Positions 17,699 to 27,042 are shown, numbered from the stretch's first letter. The stretch: DNA of 64,000 nucleotides from Leptolyngbya sp. FACHB-8 (GCF_014695575.1 NZ_JACJOO010000019.1:104809-168808); one strand, 5' to 3'. Program-made: numbers and translations. Notes: generated by a model not told the origin, from the sequence alone.

Positions 17699-18733
17699 AT
17701 GCGACGTATCCCTTACCTGCGACGATTTAACCCCTTCCGTCTACCCAAGTGGCTCCTGGCCATCACAGCCGTCTTTCTGTTTTCCATTGTGGGCGGTTGC
17801 TCACAGGATGCTGGCAATAGTGCCAGCAATGCTGCGAATCATCCCGATACCATTCGCGTTGACTTTGCCTACTACAACCCCGTTAGTCTGCTTCTGAAAG
17901 ATAAAGGCTGGTTAGAGGAAGAACTGGGCAAAGACAATATCAAAGTTGAATGGACGCAGAGCCTTGGCAGTAACAAAGCCTTGGAACTGCTGAACAGCCG
18001 TAGTATTGATTTTGGCTCTACCGCTGGTGCCGCAGCTCTACTCGGTAAAGCGAATGGCAACCCTATCCAATCGGTTTATGTCTACTCGAAGCCCGAGTGG
18101 ACAGCTCTGGTGACACGTCCTGACACCGGTATCACCAAAATTGAGGATTTGAAAGGTAAGCGAGTTGCGGCGACGAAAGGAACCGATCCCTATATCTTTT
18201 TGTTGCGATCGCTCGATAGTGTAGGTCTTTCCGAAAAAGATATTGAACTGGTTCCCCTTCAGCATCCTGATGGTCGGGCAGCATTAGAACGGGGTGATGT
18301 GGATGCCTGGGCTGGCCTTGATCCCCACATGGCAAAAACCGAATTAGAAAACGGCTCCAAGCTGTTCTTCCGCAATGCGGATTGGAATACCTACGGCATC
18401 CTCAACGTCCGTGAGGAATTTGCTAAAGAGTATCCCGCTGATGTGGAAAAGGTATTAGCGACTTACGAGAGAGCCCGTCAGTTCGCTGTCGATAATCCCG
18501 ACGAATTAAAGGCGATTTTAGTCCGAGAAGCAAAGCTGAGTGATACAGTGGCGGCTCGGCAGTTAGAACGGACTGACCTCTCTAATTCCGTCATTGGTGA
18601 CACCCAAAAGCAAACCATTTTGGCTGCTGGCGATATTCTCAAACGAGGCGGTGTGATTCCCAGCAATATTGACGTACAGCAGACTGTAGATGCTCTGATT
18701 GCACCGCAATTTGCAGAAAAGGTCGCCAAGTAA
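17699..18733 (+). CDS. ssuA: Sulfonate-type ABC transporter substrate-binding lipoprotein 3
   Basis: A 344-residue SsuA-family binding protein. From the ATG at 17699 the signal reads basic MRRIPYLRRFNPFRLPKWLL, hydrophobic AITAVFLFSIVGGC, with the lipobox Cys at residue 34. The mature part has IRVDFAYYNPVSLLLKDKGW, LEEELGKDNIKVEWTQSLGS, LLNSRSIDFGSTAGAAAL, KGKRVAATKGTDPYIFLLRS and GDVDAWAGLDPHM. The frame is open back to 17618 but that would overlap ssuD. It lies directly before ssuC, so it is the best candidate for the cognate binding protein of the first transporter. The mature protein has one Met and only the lipid-linked Cys. Confidence 0.9.
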   Translation: MRRIPYLRRFNPFRLPKWLLAITAVFLFSIVGGCSQDAGNSASNAANHPDTIRVDFAYYNPVSLLLKDKGWLEEELGKDNIKVEWTQSLGSNKALELLNSRSIDFGSTAGAAALLGKANGNPIQSVYVYSKPEWTALVTRPDTGITKIEDLKGKRVAATKGTDPYIFLLRSLDSVGLSEKDIELVPLQHPDGRAALERGDVDAWAGLDPHMAKTELENGSKLFFRNADWNTYGILNVREEFAKEYPADVEKVLATYERARQFAVDNPDELKAILVREAKLSDTVAARQLERTDLSNSVIGDTQKQTILAAGDILKRGGVIPSNIDVQQTVDALIAPQFAEKVAK

Positions 18734-18754
18734 CATCTTCCAAACCCAGCCTCC

Positions 18755-19615
18755 ATGTCTTCCCTGCCGACTCCAGATTTGGATACTCGCATCCCTCGTA
18801 TTAAGGGAACACGGCGATCGCAATTGAAGGGCGATCGCCGCCCTTCCGCTCACCGCTGGCCCCTTGGCCTCGTGCTCCCGGTTGTTCTCACCCTCCTATG
18901 GGAACTGCTAGCTCGGGTCGGCATTCTCGCCCCCAACCTGATGCCTGCCCCAACCGTCGTTCTGGCCACCATCGTTGATCTCGCTGTTCGGGGTGAACTG
19001 TGGCAGCACATCGGCATTACGCTTTATCGGGTGTTGTTGGGCTTTCTAATCGGTGGTTCTGCTGCTACCGTTCTGGGTGCGCTCACGGGCTATTTCCCCA
19101 AGGTCCGTCGCATCCTCGACCCCACTCTCCAGGCTTTGCGGAATATCCCCTCGATCGCCTGGGTGCCTCTATTCATCCTCTGGCTCGGCATTTACGAACC
19201 CTCAAAGATTGCCCTCATTGCCGTTGGCGTCTTCTTTCCCATCTACCTCAACTTAATGACGGGCATCCAACAGGTAGACCGGAAATTGGTGGAGGTGGGG
19301 CGCGTCTATCGCCTTAGCCAATGGCAACTGATCTGGCGTGTCTTCCTGCCAGCCACCTTGCCCTCCTACCTGGTGGGCTTACGGGGTGGCCTTGGCCTGG
19401 GCTGGATGTTCGTGGTTGCTGCCGAACTTATGGGAGCCAGCCGTGGTCTTGGTTTTCTTCTCGTCGATGGTCAAACGACGGGACGCCCCGCCATCATTAT
19501 TGCCAGCATCATTCTGTTCGCCATTCTCGGCAAACTCACTGACTCTGCCCTCGCTGTCCTGACCCATCACCTTCTGAGCTGGCAAGACACCCACGGTTCT
19601 GAAAAATCTTCCTAA
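18755..19615 (+). CDS. ssuC: Sulfonate ABC transporter permease 1
   Basis: A 286-residue inner-membrane permease with a basic N-terminal tail followed by about six helices, beginning WPLGLVLPVVLTLLWELLAR. The EAA loop that contacts the ATPase is visible as VGRVYRLSQWQLIWRVFLPA followed by TLPSYLVGLRGGLGLGW. It matches SsuC/TauC of the BPD_transp_1 family. It follows the third binding protein gene by 21 bases and precedes the ATPase gene by 45. Codons here are notably C- and T-rich, but I see no sign of transfer. Confidence 0.92.
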   Translation: MSSLPTPDLDTRIPRIKGTRRSQLKGDRRPSAHRWPLGLVLPVVLTLLWELLARVGILAPNLMPAPTVVLATIVDLAVRGELWQHIGITLYRVLLGFLIGGSAATVLGALTGYFPKVRRILDPTLQALRNIPSIAWVPLFILWLGIYEPSKIALIAVGVFFPIYLNLMTGIQQVDRKLVEVGRVYRLSQWQLIWRVFLPATLPSYLVGLRGGLGLGWMFVVAAELMGASRGLGFLLVDGQTTGRPAIIIASIILFAILGKLTDSALAVLTHHLLSWQDTHGSEKSS

Positions 19616-19660
19616 CTCCCCCGCGTTCTCCATTTTGCCTCCTTTGCACCTCTGTCACCC

Positions 19661-20407
19661 ATGCTCCACATCCAAAACACCACGAAACAATTCCCTAACG
19701 GTTTCACCGCTCTAGAATCCGTTAATCTGACGGTTTACCCTGGCGAGATCGTGAGTCTGGTGGGTACCAGCGGATGTGGCAAAAGTACGTTGCTGCGGAT
19801 TATTGCAGGGCTGGAGCAACCTACCCTAGGCCAGGTAATGTTGGATGGCGAAGCGATCAACGGTCCCCATCCAAAAGTGGGACTAATTTTTCAAGAACCC
19901 CGGCTAATGCCCTGGTTGACGGTGCGCGACAACATTCAGTTTGGCTTGGAGAAACGGAAACTACCTCTCTACAAGGAACGGGTAGAAGCGCTTCTGGAGC
20001 AAGTCGGATTAACCCGGTTTAGCGAAGCGTTACCCCGGCAACTTTCGGGAGGAATGGCTCAACGGGTGGCGATCGCCCGCGCCCTCGTCACCAACCCAGA
20101 AATCCTCCTACTCGACGAGCCTTTCAGTGCTCTGGATGCCTTTACGCGCACCCGCTTACAAGATCATGTGCTGGATATCTGGCATTACGATCGCCCCACT
20201 CTTATCCTCGTCACCCATGACATTGAGGAAGCGTTAGTAATGAGCGATCGCATTATCGTCATGCGATCCAATCCAGGTCACATTCACGACACGTTTGAGA
20301 TTGACTTACCCCGTCCTCGCCGCCGTACCGACGCTGAGTTGCAGCGTTGGAAAGAGCGTTTGCTAGAAACCTTAGACCTGTCGCATTTGCAAACCCTGGC
20401 TGTTTAG
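19661..20407 (+). CDS. ssuB: Sulfonate ABC transporter ATPase 1
   Basis: A 248-residue ATPase of the SsuB/TauB/NrtD class. Walker A is GTSGCGKST, Q-loop IFQEPRLMPW, signature LSGGMAQRVAIARAL, Walker B EILLLDEPFSAL and switch LVTHDIEEA. It powers the permease encoded immediately upstream. It is the last gene of the first unit; after it comes a 320-base gap with a large inverted repeat, then the SsuE-like gene. Confidence 0.93.
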   Translation: MLHIQNTTKQFPNGFTALESVNLTVYPGEIVSLVGTSGCGKSTLLRIIAGLEQPTLGQVMLDGEAINGPHPKVGLIFQEPRLMPWLTVRDNIQFGLEKRKLPLYKERVEALLEQVGLTRFSEALPRQLSGGMAQRVAIARALVTNPEILLLDEPFSALDAFTRTRLQDHVLDIWHYDRPTLILVTHDIEEALVMSDRIIVMRSNPGHIHDTFEIDLPRPRRRTDAELQRWKERLLETLDLSHLQTLAV

Positions 20408-20431
20408 GAGCTCCTCAAATGAGCAAAGGCA

Positions 20432-20556
20432 AACCCACACCCCCTAGCCCCCTCTCCCAAGAGAGGGGGAACCAGAGCAGAGGAGCTTATTGGTTGTTAA
20501 AAAAGGCTTTTATGCTCGATCTCCCCTCTCTTGGGAGAGGGGCCGGGGGTGTGGGT
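20432..20556. repeat. Large inverted repeat with hairpins inside each arm
   Basis: The arm AACCCACACCCCC...CCCCTCTCCC on the left matches its reverse complement ending GGGGTGTGGGTT on the right, about 50 bases apart. Each arm also folds on itself (CCCCTCTC-CCAA-GAGAGGGG). This C-rich motif type is common between genes of cyanobacteria. It fills most of the gap 20408-20727; nothing else is seen there. Confidence 0.8.
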
Positions 20557-20727
20557 TCGAAGGCGATCGCTCGTATCAGTAACTTATGTATGCACGATCG
20601 CCCCTCCCAAACGTAGAGCAAGAGGACTTATGGAAATTAAACCCTTAATTCTATAAGTCTCTTTCAAAGCTTGTCTCAAAGACAAATTCACAAGTGCATT
20701 ATTCGTTCATTTTGGAGATTCGTAGCC

Positions 20728-21288
20728 ATGGCTAAAATCATCGCCATTTCAGGTAGCCCCTCTCATCCTTCCCGTTCCTATGCATTGATCGAGGAAGCTC
20801 AGAAATTGATCCAGGCATCTGATATCAGCTTAGAAATTCTATCCATTCGCGATCTACCTCCTGATGCTCTAATCTATGCAAAGTTCGATAATCCAGACAT
20901 CGTCCAGGCAGCCGCAAAGGTTGAAGAAGCGGATGCTGTAATTATCTCCGCACCTGTTTACAAAGCAGCCTATCCTGGTATTCTCAAAACTTTCCTCGAT
21001 TTGTTGCCCCAAAAAGGATTAGTTGGGAAGCCTGTTCTGCCTATTGTGACAGGCGGTACCCTGGCTCACCTGTTGGCGATCGACTACGCCTTTAAACCCC
21101 TGTTCTCCGCTCTAGGAGCTCGTTATATTCACACAGGTGTTTATCTTGTTGACTCTCAATACCAACGTCGTGACACCAATGGCGTTGAGTTTTTGGATAA
21201 AGAGTTAGAAACCCGCTTCCAAACGGCTCTCAACGAGTTTGTCCAACTTGTACAGGAAGAATCTAAACCCTCACTCACTGCTGTTTAA
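20728..21288 (+). CDS. ssuE: NADPH-dependent FMN reductase, SsuE type
   Basis: A 186-residue flavodoxin-fold reductase that supplies FMNH2 to the sulfonate and sulfone monooxygenases. The phosphate-binding loop is IAISGSPSHPSRSYAL; the flavin-contact APVYKAAYPGILKTFLDLLP and TGGTLAHLLAIDYAFKPLFS are hallmarks of SsuE. I start at the ATG at 20728, ten bases after TTTGGAG, rather than the upstream ATG at 20671. One reductase must serve SsuD, SfnG, and the two enzymes encoded next, since no other reductase is seen in the window. Confidence 0.92.
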   Translation: MAKIIAISGSPSHPSRSYALIEEAQKLIQASDISLEILSIRDLPPDALIYAKFDNPDIVQAAAKVEEADAVIISAPVYKAAYPGILKTFLDLLPQKGLVGKPVLPIVTGGTLAHLLAIDYAFKPLFSALGARYIHTGVYLVDSQYQRRDTNGVEFLDKELETRFQTALNEFVQLVQEESKPSLTAV

Positions 21289-21447
21289 GAGGGATGGGGG
21301 CTTGGGGGACGATGTGCTCCCAAGCTAAACCTCCAACCATAACAACCCTGCCATCCCCAAAACAACCGTTCATAAGATTTATGTTTTGAGGGAGACAAAA
21401 GAGAGCTAGAGTGCTCTCCTATTTCTATCGTTTTTCAAATCCTCTCC

Positions 21448-22641
21448 ATGCCTACCTTAACCACACCAGACCTTAACCAGACAACTCAAGACTACTATCG
21501 CGTAGCCGATGAGTTGATTCAGGAATTTGCTGCGACTGCGATAGAGCGCGATCGCCAGGGAGGCACGGCCCAACATGAGCGCGATCGCCTCCGCCAAAGC
21601 AAACTCCTGAATCTCGTCATCCCTCAAGAATATGGCGGATTGGGAGCCTCCTGGGAAACGGCCCTAAACATTACCCGGCGCTTTGCCCAGGTGGATAGTT
21701 CGATCGCCCATCTCTTCTCCTATCAACACCTGGGCGTTGTCGCACCCCACGTGTTCGGGAATGAAGAACAAGCGGTTCGCTATTACACTCAAAGTGCAAA
21801 AAATAACTGGTTCTGGTGCAACGGTTTCAATCCTTTAGATCGGCGCGTCATCCTGACCCCTGACGGTAATGGATATCGGATTAATGGCACTAAGAGTTTC
21901 TGCTCGGGCTCTGTAGACTCCGATATCATCCCCCTCAGCACGGTGCAGGAAGGTGTGGAAGGTTTCCGTATTGCGATCGTGCCGACAACGCGGGAAGGTG
22001 TGGAAGTTCTGGGTGACTGGAACAATATGGGGCAGCGACAGACGGATAGTGGCAGCATTCGCTTCACCAACGTTTGGGTTGATGCCGATGAAATCCTGTC
22101 GCCACCACCGGAGAGCACTGTATTTCGGACGTTCCGTTCTTGTCTGACGCAGATTACCTTTGCCAATATTTACCTGGGAATTGCTCAGGGCGCATTTCAG
22201 GCTGCAAAAGGATATACCAAAACCCAAACGCGGGCCTGGCCAGGATCTGAGGTGGAATCTGCGACAGAAGACCCCTACATCCTCCAGCATTATGGAGAGA
22301 TGGCGATCGCCCTGGAAGCTGCTACTCTCCTCACCGATCGCGCTACCTCCCTGGTGCAAGCAGCCTGGGAAAAACAGTATGCGTTGACGGCCCAGGAACG
22401 GGGTGAATGTGCGGTGGCGATCGCCACTGCGAAAGCATTTGTGACAAAAATTGGGATTGATATAACCAGCAAAATCTTCGATGTCATGGGTACCCGGGCC
22501 ACATCGTCGAACTATGGATTCGATCGCTATTGGCGAAACCTTCGCACATTTACCTTGCACGACCCAGTGGATTACAAGATCCGTGTGGTAGGAAACTGGG
22601 CGCTGAATGACGAACTTCCCACTCCCGACTTTTATACATGA
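21448..22641 (+). CDS. DszC/SfnB-like flavin-dependent monooxygenase (acyl-CoA dehydrogenase fold)
   Basis: A 397-residue paralogue of the protein at 604-1824. It shows VIPQEYGGLGASWETALNIT, YQHLGVVAPHVFG, NGTKSFCSGSVDSDIIPLS, WNNMGQRQTDSGSIRFTNVW and the C-terminal FDRYWRNLRTFTLHDPVDYK. This family includes DszC (dibenzothiophene monooxygenase) and several desulfurisation enzymes that use FMNH2. It is 13 bases from the next monooxygenase gene, suggesting that both act in one pathway on an aromatic or cyclic organosulfur compound; the compound is not identified. Confidence 0.88.
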   Translation: MPTLTTPDLNQTTQDYYRVADELIQEFAATAIERDRQGGTAQHERDRLRQSKLLNLVIPQEYGGLGASWETALNITRRFAQVDSSIAHLFSYQHLGVVAPHVFGNEEQAVRYYTQSAKNNWFWCNGFNPLDRRVILTPDGNGYRINGTKSFCSGSVDSDIIPLSTVQEGVEGFRIAIVPTTREGVEVLGDWNNMGQRQTDSGSIRFTNVWVDADEILSPPPESTVFRTFRSCLTQITFANIYLGIAQGAFQAAKGYTKTQTRAWPGSEVESATEDPYILQHYGEMAIALEAATLLTDRATSLVQAAWEKQYALTAQERGECAVAIATAKAFVTKIGIDITSKIFDVMGTRATSSNYGFDRYWRNLRTFTLHDPVDYKIRVVGNWALNDELPTPDFYT

Positions 22642-22654
22642 GGTGTTGCATCCG

Positions 22655-23992
22655 ATGCGTCAAATCCACCTCGCTGCATTTATGATTGCTGGGCCTGTGG
22701 CCCATAGTCATGCTCTTTGGCGGCATCCCGACACAGAGTTGGGATTTTTGCAGCCAGAGTACTACCATCAGATCGCGCAAATTCTGGAGCAGGGCAAATT
22801 TGACCTGTTGTTTTTTGCCGATCGCCTGGCCGTTTCAGAAAGCTATGGCCACAGTTTTGAGGTAGGCATTCGCTATGGTGATCAAGATGCAGTGCGGTTA
22901 GATCCGGTGCTGTTATTGGGGGCGATCGCCCCCGTAACCCGCCATCTAGGCCTGGGGGCAACCAGTTCGACCACCTACGCCCATCCCTATTCCACCGCGC
23001 GTTCCTTCGCCACCCTCGATCACCTCACCCACGGTCGCGTGGCCTGGAACGTGGTGACATCTGTAAACGATGGGGAGGCCAAAAACTTCGGTGTGGCCGA
23101 TCACCTGGAGCACGACCAGCGCTATGACCGGGCTGATGAATTTTTAGATGTGGTCAGCCAGTTATGGGATAGCTGGCAATCAGATGCCCTGATTCTGGAT
23201 CAGGAGCGGGGTATTCTGGCTGACCCCAGCAAAGTTCACTACATCAACCATAAGGGGGAATGGTTTCAGTCTCGGGGGCCGCTGAATGTTCCCAGTAGCC
23301 CCCAGGGCCGTCCTGTGATTATTCAGGCCGGAGCCTCGGGACGGGGGCGAGAGTTCGCCGCACGCTGGGCAGAGGTGGTGTTCGCGATTCAGCCCACCTT
23401 GGCTCTGGCCCAACAACATTATCGCGATTTAAAGTCGCGGGTAGCGGCTCAGGGGCGATCGCCCGACCGCTGCAAAATCCTCCTGGGTGTGATGCCCTTT
23501 GTGGGGGAGACGGAGGCGATCGCCCACGAAAAACAACAGCAGCATAATGAGCTGGTCAATCCTCTGGTGGGCCTTTCAACCCTCTCCAATCATTTGAATT
23601 ATGACTTCTCCCAACATCCCTTGGATAAACCTCTGGAATCATTTGAGGTTCAGGGAATGCGCGGCATTTGGGAGCTGGTGCAAAAGCTTAGTGAAGATGG
23701 TGCAACGCTGGCGGAGATTGGTCAGCGATATGGTTCCAGCGTTCTGTTGCCACAACTGGTGGGGACTCCTAGCCAGATTGCGGATCAGCTTGAAGTGTTT
23801 TTCCAGAACGGAGCCTGTGATGGCTTCATGATTTCTCCCGCTTACCTGCCCGGAGCCTTTACAGACTTCGTGCAGGGAGTTGTGCCCGAACTTCAGCGTC
23901 GCGGCTTGTTTAGGCAGGACTATAACGGCACAACTCTGCGAGATCATCTACAACTCAATTTCTCACCTGTATTAGAAGAGGTTCAGGTATGA
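22655..23992 (+). CDS. Luciferase-like monooxygenase of the NtaA/SnaA/DszA family
   Basis: A 445-residue flavin-dependent monooxygenase. The start MRQIHLAAFMIAGPVAHSHA, RHPDTELGFLQPEYYHQIAQ, FFADRLAV, NVVTSVNDGEAKNFGV, HDQRYDRADEFLDVV and VIIQAGASGRGREFAARWAE define the NtaA/DszA group, distinct from SsuD. The group includes dibenzothiophene sulfone and dimethyl sulfide monooxygenases. I start at 22655 with TGAGGTG upstream. The stop overlaps the start of the next binding protein gene (ATGA at 23989), so the two are translationally coupled. Together with the DszC-like enzyme it suggests a two-step C-S cleavage route. Confidence 0.88.
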   Translation: MRQIHLAAFMIAGPVAHSHALWRHPDTELGFLQPEYYHQIAQILEQGKFDLLFFADRLAVSESYGHSFEVGIRYGDQDAVRLDPVLLLGAIAPVTRHLGLGATSSTTYAHPYSTARSFATLDHLTHGRVAWNVVTSVNDGEAKNFGVADHLEHDQRYDRADEFLDVVSQLWDSWQSDALILDQERGILADPSKVHYINHKGEWFQSRGPLNVPSSPQGRPVIIQAGASGRGREFAARWAEVVFAIQPTLALAQQHYRDLKSRVAAQGRSPDRCKILLGVMPFVGETEAIAHEKQQQHNELVNPLVGLSTLSNHLNYDFSQHPLDKPLESFEVQGMRGIWELVQKLSEDGATLAEIGQRYGSSVLLPQLVGTPSQIADQLEVFFQNGACDGFMISPAYLPGAFTDFVQGVVPELQRRGLFRQDYNGTTLRDHLQLNFSPVLEEVQV

Positions 23993-25050
23993 CCCGGAAC
24001 TTTAAGCTTTCTCGTTGTTCGTTTTTTGGAACCATCGTTGGATGTCTGATGGTAGGGTTGGCATTTACGGGATGCACTACGCCGACGACTGAAGCTTCTC
24101 AATCTCAAACATCTGCTGAGAACACTACTGCAAATGCTCCAGCGAATACTGAAGCACAAACCATTCGCATTGGTTATGTACGTTGGGGATTACTACCCAT
24201 CATTCGTCAACGGGGTGTTTTAGAACAGGAACTTGCCAAACAAAATATCAAAGTAGAATGGGTTGGGCCATTTCCTGCCTTCGCTCCTGTTATCGAAGCG
24301 TTGAATGCAAACTCCGCCGATATCAGTGCAGGGGGTGACATTCCCGGCATTTCAGGATTGGTAGGTGGAGCACCGATTTGCATACTGGCCTACCAAGCGC
24401 CTCTGCCTGAGGCCGAGGCCATTCTAGTGACGGCAGATTCTCCAATTCAATCGCCGCAGGATCTCGTTGGTAAAAAAGTTGCCGTAAACCGGGGTGGATG
24501 GGGTGAGCATCTGTTGCTGCGATCGCTAGCGGAGGCCAATATTCCCAAAGAAAAAGTGGAGCGTGTCTATCTCAGCCCAACCGATGCATTACCTGCCGTA
24601 ACTCAGGGCCATGTAGATGCCTGGTCTGTGTGGGAGCCGAATGTATCCATTGCCGAAGTTCAGCACCAGCTCCGCCCCATCGTATCCGGAGAAGCGGCCT
24701 CTCACTACGGGATTTACGTCGTTCATAAGGATGCTCTGGCACAAAAAACAGCGGCTGTTCAGGCTGTGCTGGATCAAATTGTGAAAGAAGCGGAATGGGC
24801 TTCCAGTCATCCTAAGGAAGCGGCAGAAGCCTTTGGTAAATCTGTGGAACTAGCGGAACCTGTTGTTGCCCAACTGGGTACCCGTAAACAGGTAGAAACT
24901 GTTCATGCCCTTAACCGCGATGTGTTGAAAGGTCTACAAGAACGTGCCGACTGGATGTATGCCCAACAAGCTATTCCCCGGCAACTCGATGTTAGCCAAA
25001 CTGTCTGCCCTGAAACTCCCGGTCTAGAGTCCTATACCCGTCTCCAATAA
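23989..25050 (+). CDS. Sulfonate-type ABC transporter substrate-binding lipoprotein 4
   Basis: A 353-residue SsuA-like binding protein. Its signal peptide FFGTIVGCLMVGLAFTGC ends in a lipobox near residue 28. Mature part: IRIGYVRWGLLPIIRQRGVL, LNANSADISAGGDIPGISGL, LVGKKVAVNRGGWGEHLLLR and VDAWSVWEPNVSIAEVQ. It is more distant from the other three binding proteins, which fits a different ligand. It overlaps the previous gene by four bases and precedes the second permease gene by 29 bases, so it is the binding protein of the second transporter. Confidence 0.9.
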   Translation: MTRNFKLSRCSFFGTIVGCLMVGLAFTGCTTPTTEASQSQTSAENTTANAPANTEAQTIRIGYVRWGLLPIIRQRGVLEQELAKQNIKVEWVGPFPAFAPVIEALNANSADISAGGDIPGISGLVGGAPICILAYQAPLPEAEAILVTADSPIQSPQDLVGKKVAVNRGGWGEHLLLRSLAEANIPKEKVERVYLSPTDALPAVTQGHVDAWSVWEPNVSIAEVQHQLRPIVSGEAASHYGIYVVHKDALAQKTAAVQAVLDQIVKEAEWASSHPKEAAEAFGKSVELAEPVVAQLGTRKQVETVHALNRDVLKGLQERADWMYAQQAIPRQLDVSQTVCPETPGLESYTRLQ

Positions 25051-25079
25051 CGCGTTCTCAACGGAAAGGTGAACTGTTT

Positions 25080-25892
25080 ATGCAAGCCGTAGCCTCGAAA
25101 CGTCCTGCTTCAACCCCGAATTCATTCCTACCACTGATTTATCAGCTTCTACCCTGGTTAGTACCTGTGGGGCTGGTTGTACTTTGGCAACTGCTAGCCC
25201 AAATGGGAGTCATTGCCACACGCATTCTTCCGGCTCCTACAGATATTTTTCAGGCTGGGGTAAAACTTTTTCTCAGCGGTGAACTGCTCAAACACTTGGG
25301 TATTAGCCTCTGGCGAGCGAGTGTTGGATTCCTGATTGGAGGCAGTATTGGGCTATTTCTGGGCGTTCTCAATGGGGCATCTTCTCTGGCAGAACGGTTG
25401 CTAGACAGTTCTCTACAGATGATCCGCAATATTCCTCACCTTGCCCTGATCCCACTGGTTATTTTGTGGTTTGGCATTGGTGATCAAGCTCGGATATTTC
25501 TCGTTATTCTGGGTGTCTTTTTCCCGGTTTATATTAATACCTTTCATGGAATTCGTTCCGTTGATCCAAAATTGTTGGAAATGGGGAGAGTCTATGGGCT
25601 AAACCGTATCAAGTTGTTTTGGCAAATTATTCTTCCAGGTGCGCTTCCTAGTGTTTTAGTTGGTGTCCGTTACGCACTTGGTGTGATGTGGTTAACGTTG
25701 ATTGTGGCGGAAACCATCGCTGCGAATTCTGGTATCGGTTACATGGCGATGAATGCTCGCGAGTTTATGCAAACCGATGTCGTCGTATTGAGTATTTTGC
25801 TGTATGCCCTGTTGGGCAAATTGGCCGATAGCATTGTGCGATCGCTCGAACATTGGTGGCTTCCCTGGCACCCCAGCCAACTCAAACGCTAG
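25080..25892 (+). CDS. ssuC: Sulfonate ABC transporter permease 2
   Basis: A 270-residue SsuC/TauC-type permease. Helices begin [20 protein letters not shown]; the ATPase-contact loop is [20 protein letters not shown] followed by [19 protein letters not shown] is preceded by GGAAAGGTG. It is a paralogue of the first permease and lies between binding protein 4 and ATPase 2, the usual order of a complete transporter. Confidence 0.92.
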   Translation: MQAVASKRPASTPNSFLPLIYQLLPWLVPVGLVVLWQLLAQMGVIATRILPAPTDIFQAGVKLFLSGELLKHLGISLWRASVGFLIGGSIGLFLGVLNGASSLAERLLDSSLQMIRNIPHLALIPLVILWFGIGDQARIFLVILGVFFPVYINTFHGIRSVDPKLLEMGRVYGLNRIKLFWQIILPGALPSVLVGVRYALGVMWLTLIVAETIAANSGIGYMAMNAREFMQTDVVVLSILLYALLGKLADSIVRSLEHWWLPWHPSQLKR

Positions 25893-25930
25893 CCCTTCTA
25901 TTTACCCGTTTACCTACCAGAGATATTCCT

Positions 25931-26707
25931 ATGACACTGCTTCAGAAAACCCCCCCGCATCGCTTTGAAAATCCTGGCCAGAATGGTGCCCATATTCATA
26001 TCTCAAACGTGAGTAAATCCTTTGGGCAAGTCTCGGTACTGAAGGATTTGAACCTGACAATCGCCCCCGGGGAATTTGTGGCAATCGTCGGTCGCAGTGG
26101 TTGCGGCAAAAGTACGCTGCTCCGTCTTTTAGCGGGACTGGAATCTCCTACTCAGGGCGAGATTCTGATTGAGAATACGCCCTTACAGGGGCTCAATCCT
26201 ATTGCCCGTGTCATGTTCCAGGATGCCCGCCTCCTCCCCTGGCGCACGGTATACCAGAATGTATCTCTAGGGCTGGCTGAAAAGGTGCGTCCTCAAGCTC
26301 ATTGGGCCTTACATCAAGTGGGGTTAGGAGCCCGAGCCCACGATTGGACGACAATTCTTTCCGGTGGTCAGCAACAACGGGTTGCCCTAGCTCGTGCCCT
26401 CGTCAGTCTGCCGCGCCTGCTGCTTCTAGATGAACCTTTGGGGGCTCTCGATGCCCTAACCCGTCTGGATATGCAACGACTGATTGAACAGATTTGGCAG
26501 GAACAGCAGTTTACGGCGTTACTGGTAACTCATGATGTGGAGGAGGCGATCGCCCTGGCCGATCGCGTCGTTGTCATTCACGAAGGTCGCGTCGATTTGG
26601 ATGTTTCCGTTCAGTTGCCCCGTCCTCGTTCTATTGGTAATCCCGAGATGGCGAAGCTCAAGAGCTCCATTTTGGAGCGCATCTTAAGTCCTTATGGCAA
26701 TAGATAG
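25931..26707 (+). CDS. ssuB: Sulfonate ABC transporter ATPase 2
   Basis: A 258-residue SsuB-type ATPase: Walker [11 protein letters not shown]-loop [10 protein letters not shown], signature [15 protein letters not shown], Walker [12 protein letters not shown], switch LVTHDVEEA. The frame is open from 25853, inside the permease gene, but the ATG at 25931 ([12 protein letters not shown]) fits the family. It completes the second SsuABC transporter. Confidence 0.93.
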   Translation: MTLLQKTPPHRFENPGQNGAHIHISNVSKSFGQVSVLKDLNLTIAPGEFVAIVGRSGCGKSTLLRLLAGLESPTQGEILIENTPLQGLNPIARVMFQDARLLPWRTVYQNVSLGLAEKVRPQAHWALHQVGLGARAHDWTTILSGGQQQRVALARALVSLPRLLLLDEPLGALDALTRLDMQRLIEQIWQEQQFTALLVTHDVEEAIALADRVVVIHEGRVDLDVSVQLPRPRSIGNPEMAKLKSSILERILSPYGNR

Positions 26708-26729
26708 CTGGTAATTCTGTAGAACTATT

Positions 26730-26945
26730 ATGCGATTTGTCCTTTTTTTACTCGGCGGAGCGATCGCTACAACCTCAGTTGGCGTCGCTGTATTCTCCTA
26801 CATTGCCCAGAACACAGCGACGGGCTTGAATTTAATCATTGGCTGCACTCCCACTGAACCTGAGGAAGACCGTACACCAACGTCTGGTTCTTCCCCTGCG
26901 CCGTCACCCGTTCCTTCTCCTTCTCCTTCTCCCCGTCGCTCCTAA
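26730..26945 (+). CDS. Small single-helix protein with Pro/Ser tail
   Basis: A 71-residue frame, unrecognised. The N-terminus MRFVLFLLGGAIATTSVGVA could be a signal or anchor helix; a Cys follows in LIIGC, then an acidic stretch and a Pro/Ser-rich tail (PSPVPSPSPSPRR). It starts 22 bases after ssuB2 with no strong ribosome site. A small exported accessory protein is possible; it could also be a non-coding frame. Confidence 0.4.
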   Translation: MRFVLFLLGGAIATTSVGVAVFSYIAQNTATGLNLIIGCTPTEPEEDRTPTSGSSPAPSPVPSPSPSPRRS

Positions 26946-27042
26946 GGAACACAAATTAAACAACCTGTCATTCTTTTGTGAGAAAGGCCGCAAAGCCTCT
27001 CCCACAAAAAGAATGACAGGTTATTCAATACACGAATCCTAA
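26943..27042. repeat. Nested-palindrome family D, copy 2
   Basis: Reverse-complement relative of the element at 13462-13570: arms AACCTGTCATTCTTTTGTG and CACAAAAAGAATGACAGGTT, an imperfect inner stem (GGCCGCAAAGCC), and the flank ATTCAATACACGAATCCTAA. The inner sequence has diverged from copy 1 while the outer arms agree. Confidence 0.8.

Noticed and set aside
20432..20556. CRISPR-like repeats
   Set aside because: Two inverted copies only, no regular spacers; elsewhere the hairpins are not evenly spaced and no cas gene is present.
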